From JBCAWW01 sp039024315 (GTDB taxonomy: Bacteria > Bacteroidota > Bacteroidia > J057): a stretch of 20,703 nt of DNA. The stretch spans positions 1-20,703 of the forward strand of contig JBCCQN010000144.1 in NCBI GenBank assembly GCA_039024315.1, read 5' to 3'. The translations under genes and the position numbers were made by a program. Below, piece by piece: positions 14,424 through 20,703 of the stretch (position 1 is the first letter of the stretch; each line of letters starts with the position of its first letter). The notes beneath the pieces are model-generated. The model was not told the DNA's origin, ran no database searches, and saw only the letters and a program-made list of their open reading frames with translations.

Positions 14424-17400
14424 ATGAAACAAACTACTATTACTCAGCGCAATGCGAAGTTAATCCTTGTGCTGTGTTTACTCATTTGTAGCCTCCGCTT
14501 TGCTCACGCCCAAAATGTAATAACTGGGGTAGTGAGTGGAGATGGCGATGTGCTCGCAGGAGCTGCCGTCAAAATCAAAGGAGGCACCAAAGGAGCCCTT
14601 ACCAATGAAACGGGAACCTATTCCATTGAAGCAAAATCAGCAGATGTCTTGGTCTTTAGCTACTATGGATATGATGATCTGGAAGTCCTCGTAGGAGAGC
14701 AAACTAAGATTGACGTAATCTTGACACAAAATGTATCTACTTTAGAGGAAGTCGTTTTAGTAGGTTACGGGACCCAAAAGAAAAAAGAAGTTACTGGGGC
14801 AGTAGTCAATGTGGGCGAAGAAACCATCGCCCAAACTGCCACAGCAGATTTAGGAGCTGCCTTGCAAGGGATGGTTGCAGGCGTAAATATCCAAGCGAGC
14901 AGTGGTCGCCCTGGTGATGCCGCTAATGTCCAAATCCGCGGCTTGGGATCGATCAATTCTAATGCTTTAGGGCCGCTTTATGTGGTCGATGGGATTCCTT
15001 ATGAGGGTAATCCAAATATCGCACCCGAGCAAATCAAGTCTGTGGACATCCTTAAGGACGGAGCCGCCGCCTCTATCTACGGTACCCGTGCTTCTAATGG
15101 CGTAATCTTGATTACTACCAAGCGTGGGGTGGCCGGTCAAATGAAGGTTGATTTTAGTGCTTATGCCGGGGTGCAAAATATTACCTCTGGTACTCCTTTG
15201 ATGAATGCGACACAACAGTTGTATGCAGAGGAGGTAAGGCTCGAAGCGCTAGGACGCGATCCTTTGGTGTTTTTCTTCAACCCTAGAGCCTTAGAGTATG
15301 ATTCGGATTTTGTAGGGGATGTTCAAAATGACAATGCCGCAATCCAAAACTACAATATTGGTATCTCTGGCGGTTTGAACAATCTGACGCTAAACTACAA
15401 CGCCAATTATTTTGACCAGAATGGGGTTTTGATCAATTCTGGCTTCAATCGTCTGACCAATCGAATTACTGGAGAATTTAAGAAAGGTAAATTCAGGGCT
15501 TTTGCGACGGTTGGTTTTACCGAAGAAAATCGTGAACAAGAACCTTGGGCGCTGTATGAGTATGGTATCGTGCAAGTCCCTTGGCAACCCCCCTTAAATG
15601 GGCTACGTGATGTGGGTGAAAACAGCGTAGAGATTCCGGTTCGCAATGCGATCCAATACAGTTTCCTTTCCCAACAATTGGGCAATATAGACGAGCGCAA
15701 GACTGAGAGCTCCAACATTGCCATCAATCTGCAATATGAAATTGTAAAGGGCTTGACCTTCAAGGTTAATTTAGGCCGTAACTCTTGGGAATATCGTCGC
15801 AAATTTTTCCGACCTCAGTATCTGGTCTATAATTTAGATGGATCTTATAATCCCACTGCTTCTCGCGAAAACGCTTTACTAAACGAAGACTTTATTTGGA
15901 CCAAACGTGAGACATTTGAAAATGTCTTGACTTACGCCAAGAGCTTTGGTAAGCACAGTTTTAATTTACTCGGAGTGGTTTCGTTTGAGCAGTTTGATTA
16001 CAAAGCCTTAGGCGCAGGGGTAATCTTTAGCGAAAACTCTAGTAACGATCTACAAACCTTAGGATCAGGGAGCGAAGGTATTACGCCTTATAGTAATGAC
16101 GAAAGGCGCACCTTGTCTGGCAAATTGGTTCGCTTGCAATACAATTTTGCGGATAGGTATTTGTTTTCTGCCAGTTTGCGTAGAGATGGATCTTCCAAAT
16201 TTTCAGAAGCAAATCGTTACGGCAACTTTAAAGGCTTCTCCGCCGGCTGGAACATTTCTAATGAGGCCTTCTTCAAGGTAAAACAGATCAATGGCTTGAA
16301 AATAAGAGCCAGTTGGGCAGAAGTAGGGAACCAAAATATTGCTTCTTATGCCTTTACGCCTGTGATCGAAACAGGGATTAATTATCCCTTTGGCCTGAAT
16401 GAAGATTTAAACTTTGGGGCTATCCAGCGGACTTATGTTGATGACAATATTAAGTGGGAGACTACGATTTCTTCTAACCTTGGCATTGATCTCAGCATGT
16501 TTGAGAGTCGCCTCAACTTTACGGCTGATTTTTATATCAATGAAAAGCGGGACATGCTATTGCAAGAAAGATTACCTGCTTCTGCCGGAGTTTACCAGCC
16601 TCGAACCAGCGGCCTTTACGATATCAAGGTTACCAATGCGGGTAATATGATCAACCGAGGAATGGAGTTTGCCCTTAATTTTCAAGAACAGACCAATGGA
16701 GGCTTACGCTACAAAGTTACAGCCACCTTTACCAAAAATGTGAACGAGGTTACGGATCTCAATGGCATTGAAAGAGGATATGCCAATGGACGACCGGTCG
16801 TTTCACGAGGTGAAAATACGGACTATACTACTTATCTCGCCGAGGGTTATGAAGCAGGGGCATTCTTTTTGGTGCAGCATGATGGGGTAATAAAAACGGA
16901 AGAGGAACTAGCCGCTTACAAAGAAATCGATGCCAGTGCTCAGCTAGGAGACATGCGTTATATCGATCAAAATGGCGATGGTGTCATCAATGACAATGAT
17001 CGCGTTTATTCTGGCTCTGGTCAGCCTGGATTTGAATCGGGCTTAGCCATCAATCTTGAGTACAAAGGCTTTGATTTTTATATCCAGAATTACTTCTCTT
17101 ACGGAGCGGAAATTTACAATGGAGCCAAACTATATGCTTACTCCGCTGGGCGCCACTTAGATATGTATCATATGTGGACGCCGCAAAACCCTAATTCCGA
17201 TATTCCTACAGACCGCCAAAATGCCTTCCACAACAATGTGAGAGCTAGGTCAGATTTCTTCATTGAGGATGGCACTTATCTCCGTATCCGCAATCTGAAT
17301 GTAGGTTATACTATTCCCGGTGTGAGCGGTATTGGGCTTGATCGAATCCGCGTTTATTTCTCTGCATTGAACCCCTTTACTTTTACCAATTATGAAGGCT

Positions 17401-17504
17401 ATGATCCTGAAGTTGGCGGAGATGGCATCTTTTTGCGGGGGGTGGACCGAGGCAACTATCCAGTGGCCCGTCAATTTATCCTGGGTTTGCAGCTTGGTTT
17501 CTAA
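14424..17504 (+). CDS. susC: SusC-like TonB-dependent outer-membrane transporter
   Basis: 1026 residues, normal for SusC/RagA proteins. A signal peptide of about 29 residues (ending RFAHAQ) precedes a carboxypeptidase-D regulatory-like domain (about 31-103). The SusC signature LEEVVLVGYGTQKKKEVTGAV follows at about 107-127, then the plug (LQGMVAGVNIQASSGRPGDAANVQIRGLGSIN, LYVVDGIPY, SVDILKDGAAASIYGTRASNGVILITTKRG to 235). The rest is a 22-strand-type barrel ending VARQFILGLQLGF, with a terminal aromatic as expected for outer-membrane insertion. A DQNGDGVINDNDR loop near the C-terminal third looks like a calcium-binding site common in this family. It should import agar oligosaccharides into the periplasm with the SusD lid encoded 21 bases downstream. 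An AGTTTTTGTCTATACC site lies 62 bases upstream. Confidence 0.96.
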   Translation: MKQTTITQRNAKLILVLCLLICSLRFAHAQNVITGVVSGDGDVLAGAAVKIKGGTKGALTNETGTYSIEAKSADVLVFSYYGYDDLEVLVGEQTKIDVILTQNVSTLEEVVLVGYGTQKKKEVTGAVVNVGEETIAQTATADLGAALQGMVAGVNIQASSGRPGDAANVQIRGLGSINSNALGPLYVVDGIPYEGNPNIAPEQIKSVDILKDGAAASIYGTRASNGVILITTKRGVAGQMKVDFSAYAGVQNITSGTPLMNATQQLYAEEVRLEALGRDPLVFFFNPRALEYDSDFVGDVQNDNAAIQNYNIGISGGLNNLTLNYNANYFDQNGVLINSGFNRLTNRITGEFKKGKFRAFATVGFTEENREQEPWALYEYGIVQVPWQPPLNGLRDVGENSVEIPVRNAIQYSFLSQQLGNIDERKTESSNIAINLQYEIVKGLTFKVNLGRNSWEYRRKFFRPQYLVYNLDGSYNPTASRENALLNEDFIWTKRETFENVLTYAKSFGKHSFNLLGVVSFEQFDYKALGAGVIFSENSSNDLQTLGSGSEGITPYSNDERRTLSGKLVRLQYNFADRYLFSASLRRDGSSKFSEANRYGNFKGFSAGWNISNEAFFKVKQINGLKIRASWAEVGNQNIASYAFTPVIETGINYPFGLNEDLNFGAIQRTYVDDNIKWETTISSNLGIDLSMFESRLNFTADFYINEKRDMLLQERLPASAGVYQPRTSGLYDIKVTNAGNMINRGMEFALNFQEQTNGGLRYKVTATFTKNVNEVTDLNGIERGYANGRPVVSRGENTDYTTYLAEGYEAGAFFLVQHDGVIKTEEELAAYKEIDASAQLGDMRYIDQNGDGVINDNDRVYSGSGQPGFESGLAINLEYKGFDFYIQNYFSYGAEIYNGAKLYAYSAGRHLDMYHMWTPQNPNSDIPTDRQNAFHNNVRARSDFFIEDGTYLRIRNLNVGYTIPGVSGIGLDRIRVYFSALNPFTFTNYEGYDPEVGGDGIFLRGVDRGNYPVARQFILGLQLGF

Positions 17505-17525
17505 TCAGCCTTCAATTTTACTATT

Positions 17526-19247
17526 ATGAAAAAGTATATCAACATATATATAACCCTATTTTTGGCGGTTTTTATGACTGCCTGTAATGAAAATGAATTT
17601 CTTGATCTGGACAATCCCAATGCGGTAACTACGGCTACCTTTTGGCAGACCGAAAAGCAATTTAACAGTGGATTGACCACCGTCTATGGTGCCCTGCAAT
17701 TTCAAAGTATAAGTGGGGGAGAGTTACAATATGAGATGGCTTTGGGAGATATCGCCGGTACAGAATCGTGGTATCGCCCTACGGCTTTTCGTAACCTTAC
17801 CTACAATGATGGCACTTACTACGTTACCGACAAATGGAACGAATTATACGTAGGAATATTTAGAGCCAATCAAGTAATCCAAAATATTCAGGAGGCTGAC
17901 CCTGCAATTTTTCCTGCCAATAGTATGGCCGAAATCGAAGGGCAAGCGCGTTTTTTGAGGGCTTTTAATTATTTTTTATTAGTCCATACTTACGGAGGAG
18001 CCGCTATCCATACTCAGGTTGCCGTTACAGATGAAGATTTTCAAAAACCTTTTTCCAGCATAGAAGAAGTGACCAATGCGGTCATCATACCGGATTTAGA
18101 ATTTGCGCAGCAAAACCTGCCACAAATTTGGGATGCCAATAATGTGGGTCGGGCCACTTGGGGGGCTGCCACTTCGATGTTAGGCAAGGTGTATCTCTAT
18201 GCAGAGGACTGGAGCAAGGCTGCCGCTATGTTTAAAGAGGTAATTGACTCAGAAATCTATAGCCTTAGCCCAGAGATCTTAGATAACTTCACTCATGAAA
18301 ATGAATTCAATAGCGAATCTATTTTCGAAGTGGCATATTCTGCAGAGTTAAAACCCGGCATCAATGGTGCGGCCGTGGATGATAATCCTTTTGAAACGGG
18401 GGCAGAAGCTTCAACCATGGGTACTGCCCTTGGACAACTCAACTTTGGCGCTTTCAATACGCTATTGCCTTCTTATTATCTCCATGAGCTCTTTGTCAAT
18501 GATGAAGTCGATCCCAATAATGGCCTCAATGATGGTAACAATCATTCCAAAAGATTGTCTGCTTCTATCGTTCCGAGAAACGGAGAAACCCTTTACTATG
18601 GCCTAGCAATCGGCGAAAGAGGGGGTTGGGGGTTTGGCCAAAGCGCATATATCAAAAAACACACCAATTGGTATCATCTCGAGTCTGAAGATGTAAACAG
18701 CCGTTCAGGGATCAATTTTCGTCATATTCGTCTTGCGGATATTTATCTCATGTACGCAGAAGCCGTTTTACAAGCTAGCGGTGATGTTGCCACGGCCATT
18801 ACTTATATCGATAAAGTGCGTAGTCGGGCCGGAGTCATCACCTTACAGCAATATCTAGACAATAATGGGGGCTTATTTCCGCAATTACATATCAGTAAGC
18901 AAGTACATGGGAATCAACCCTTAGTAGTTGCTGATGTCGCCAATGTCATGACTCATCTCCAAAGAGTGGAACGTCCCTTAGAATTGTGTTTTGAAGGGCA
19001 TCGTTGGAAGGATTTGGTACGCTGGGGCATCGTGGAGAGCGTATTTAACGAATTGCGCCAAGACGAGATTTGGCGGGAAGCCAATACCGGCACTTTAGAC
19101 ATCAACGGTTTGGGCACGGCACCGCTGTATATTGTTGAGCGGATTCGCCCCGACTTTTTTATCGCCCAGCAAAATTATAATTCGGCGGTGCATGACTATC
19201 TCCCTATCCCCACTCAGGAATTGCAAACCAATCCCCTGATTAAATAA
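17526..19247 (+). CDS. susD: SusD-like surface glycan-binding lipoprotein (RagB/SusD family)
   Basis: 573 residues. The lipoprotein signal ends VFMTAC (C20). The mature start FLDLDNPNAVTTATFWQTEKQFNSGLTTVYGAL is typical of SusD proteins, as are EIEGQARFLRAFNYFLLVHTYGGAAI, RHIRLADIYLMYAEAVLQ, YIDKVRSRAGV, ERPLELCFEGHRWKDLVRWG and the C-terminal HDYLPIPTQELQTNP. The fold is a TPR-rich helical protein that closes over the SusC channel and holds the oligosaccharide at the cell surface. It lies 21 bases after susC and 11 bases before the next lipoprotein, clearly one operon. Ligand specificity cannot be read directly, but flanking agarases argue for agar oligosaccharides. Confidence 0.96.
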   Translation: MKKYINIYITLFLAVFMTACNENEFLDLDNPNAVTTATFWQTEKQFNSGLTTVYGALQFQSISGGELQYEMALGDIAGTESWYRPTAFRNLTYNDGTYYVTDKWNELYVGIFRANQVIQNIQEADPAIFPANSMAEIEGQARFLRAFNYFLLVHTYGGAAIHTQVAVTDEDFQKPFSSIEEVTNAVIIPDLEFAQQNLPQIWDANNVGRATWGAATSMLGKVYLYAEDWSKAAAMFKEVIDSEIYSLSPEILDNFTHENEFNSESIFEVAYSAELKPGINGAAVDDNPFETGAEASTMGTALGQLNFGAFNTLLPSYYLHELFVNDEVDPNNGLNDGNNHSKRLSASIVPRNGETLYYGLAIGERGGWGFGQSAYIKKHTNWYHLESEDVNSRSGINFRHIRLADIYLMYAEAVLQASGDVATAITYIDKVRSRAGVITLQQYLDNNGGLFPQLHISKQVHGNQPLVVADVANVMTHLQRVERPLELCFEGHRWKDLVRWGIVESVFNELRQDEIWREANTGTLDINGLGTAPLYIVERIRPDFFIAQQNYNSAVHDYLPIPTQELQTNPLIK

Positions 19248-19258
19248 TGTAAACGAAA

Positions 19259-20703
19259 ATGAAGAATATATATCGATACTTTTGGGCCTTAGCCCTAGTA
19301 GTAGTGCTCAGCGCTTGTGAAAAAGAAGACATTGGTTTGGTTGAACCTAGCCATCGCGTCATTGTTACTTCGGAGATGGATTTTCAAAATCGTATTCAAG
19401 TCTTAGGGAAAATATCATTTGGTGATGTCTCGGCCGGAGTCGAATCCCGCATTTGGACGTTCCCCGAAGGGGTAGTAGACATCCTCGATTCTGACAATGA
19501 TGTCAGTTCCACCGAAGCCACAGTGGTTACCATTTTTAATCAAGTGGGCCAGTTTGAGGTTAAGTTGCAGCAAAGCTTTCGGGATGAAGCCTATGTGGGC
19601 AATGCGATCCAAGGAAGAGAACTTGACACGACGATCGTAGTTACTGTCTTAGACTCCATTCAGGCACAGGTGGAAGCCTACTATCTTAATGATGACGGCA
19701 GTTTGGGCGATGCGCTAGATTTGAGTGGTAACACGATTAATGAGATTCCCGCAAGTAAATCAGTCCGCTTTAGCTATACTGGCACTGGGGAGCCCCAGAC
19801 GCTCAATTGGAACTTTGAAGGAGGTACGCCTGAGTTTGTGAGCGGAGGACAGTTATTGGTAGATGTCAAATACAAATTCTTGGGCTCTTATGATTTTAGC
19901 CTGTTGGCCTCTCGCAAGCGACCGTTTGGGAGAGATACCGTTGCGATTGATGAATTGATCAAAGTAATTCCATCTACTGATCCTGTTTTAGTAGAACAAA
20001 TCAAAGACAAGCAAGGCAATATTGCCGTACCATTTGGCCGTGAAATCGATCCAGCGACGATCAATGCGAGTGATTTTTCGGTCATGATTGAAAATGGCGG
20101 CAACCTCATTATGCCTAGTATTGCTTCCGTAGAGATTGATCCTGAAGAGGGGAATGCGGTAATCATCTCTTTGGCGAATGAATCTATCTACAATGACGAT
20201 ATCATCAAGGTCTCCTTTATAGAAGGGACCCTATATTCATTGGATGGGGTCGCCGCTAGCAGTTTTGTGGATGAAGAACTCGTCTTTACCAAAGTCAATC
20301 TACTCAAGACTTCATCTACTTACGATTATGGCTTCGAAAACAGCACCATTGACAATTGGACCTATTTAGAATGGGGCGCTCCTTGGGATTTGTATAACTG
20401 GAACATCTCCTCTACTCAAGCTTACGAAGGCAGTAACAGCGCCTATGTAGAGCTCAATCCTAATGGAGGGATGATTGTCGGTCATGTCGATAATAATAGC
20501 GAAAGTATCACCTTTCCCGTCAATAAGGATAAAACCTACGAATTAGGGGTGTGGGTATTTGTTGAAGACTTGGGCAATAATCCGCCTATGGGACTCGCGC
20601 CTGACATTCGCTTGTATTGGGATCCTGATACTGATTGGGGGATCGGAGGCAATCCGACGCTAGCGGCTACGTATCCGACCAACGAATGGGTCTATAGCTC
20701 TGC
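19259..20703 (+). CDS. Surface lipoprotein, SusE/SGBP position, with PKD-like and jelly-roll domains (partial, right edge)
   Basis: From the ATG at 19259 the frame stays open for 481 codons to the window edge; the C-terminus is missing. The signal ends VVVLSAC (C20), so it is a lipoprotein. The N-terminal half looks like two PKD/Ig-type beta domains (about 33-125 and 130-225, the second with LNWNFEGGTPEFVSG). An Ig-like segment follows (about 232-335, with IAVPFGREIDPATINASDFSV). From about 345 a carbohydrate-binding-module-like jelly roll begins (YGFENSTIDNWTYLEWG, then AYEGSNSAYVELNP). This arrangement and its place 11 bases after susD match surface glycan-binding proteins that take the SusE/F position. 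Inference: tethers agar chains at the surface. No enzymatic motif was seen in the part present. Confidence 0.8.
   Translation, partial: MKNIYRYFWALALVVVLSACEKEDIGLVEPSHRVIVTSEMDFQNRIQVLGKISFGDVSAGVESRIWTFPEGVVDILDSDNDVSSTEATVVTIFNQVGQFEVKLQQSFRDEAYVGNAIQGRELDTTIVVTVLDSIQAQVEAYYLNDDGSLGDALDLSGNTINEIPASKSVRFSYTGTGEPQTLNWNFEGGTPEFVSGGQLLVDVKYKFLGSYDFSLLASRKRPFGRDTVAIDELIKVIPSTDPVLVEQIKDKQGNIAVPFGREIDPATINASDFSVMIENGGNLIMPSIASVEIDPEEGNAVIISLANESIYNDDIIKVSFIEGTLYSLDGVAASSFVDEELVFTKVNLLKTSSTYDYGFENSTIDNWTYLEWGAPWDLYNWNISSTQAYEGSNSAYVELNPNGGMIVGHVDNNSESITFPVNKDKTYELGVWVFVEDLGNNPPMGLAPDIRLYWDPDTDWGIGGNPTLAATYPTNEWVYSS

Overview
This window is an agar (agarose/porphyran-type galactan) utilisation locus from a member of the Bacteroidota, very probably marine. 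The evidence is a SusC/SusD pair with an adjoining surface lipoprotein, two secreted glycanases with type IX secretion (T9SS) C-terminal tails, lipoprotein signals of the Bacteroidota kind, and four agar-related glycoside hydrolases: one GH86, one GH16 beta-agarase and two GH117. There are no sulfatases in view, which points to agarose-like material rather than carrageenan or ulvan. No rRNA, tRNA, CRISPR array or recognisable transposase was seen.

Layout. Positions 1-2497 (minus strand) hold a tight three-gene operon: a cytoplasmic GH117, a zinc-type medium-chain dehydrogenase (MDR) and a KduD-type short-chain dehydrogenase (SDR) cut by the window edge. Divergent from it, 2771-5490 (plus) encodes a complete three-gene TRAP transporter (DctP lipoprotein, DctQ, DctM). 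This runs tail to tail into a second, lipoprotein GH117 (5497-6765, minus). Next come a large T9SS-secreted GH86 (7065-10061, plus) and a DgoT-like MFS organic-anion symporter (10251-11528, minus). A DgoD-like enolase-superfamily sugar-acid dehydratase (11701-12864) and a T9SS-secreted GH16 agarase (12944-14140) follow on the plus strand. The window ends with a SusC-SusD-lipoprotein operon from 14424 to the right edge, the last gene being cut.

How the parts may work together (inference). GH86 and GH16 cut the galactan outside the cell. SusC/SusD and the lipoprotein capture the oligosaccharides. The GH117 pair removes terminal 3,6-anhydrogalactose from neoagaro-oligosaccharides. The MDR, SDR and dehydratase process the resulting sugar acids towards 2-keto-3-deoxy sugar acids. 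Both small-molecule transporters in view (TRAP and DgoT-like MFS) belong to families that carry organic acids, which suggests that part of the flux crosses the inner membrane as sugar acids.

Two non-coding patterns stand out. First, a motif with core AGTTTTTGTCTATACC, usually preceded by TGTC/TGTT so that two TGT elements lie 10-11 bases apart, sits 55-66 bases upstream of four plus-strand genes (GH86, dehydratase, GH16, SusC), with related copies near both GH117 genes. It looks like the operator of a local agar regulon. Second, a 20-base sequence close to AAGCGTTCTGCGCAGCAGTA occurs as inverted pairs in three intergenic gaps and looks like a REP-like dispersed palindrome. No intergenic gap exceeds 300 bases.
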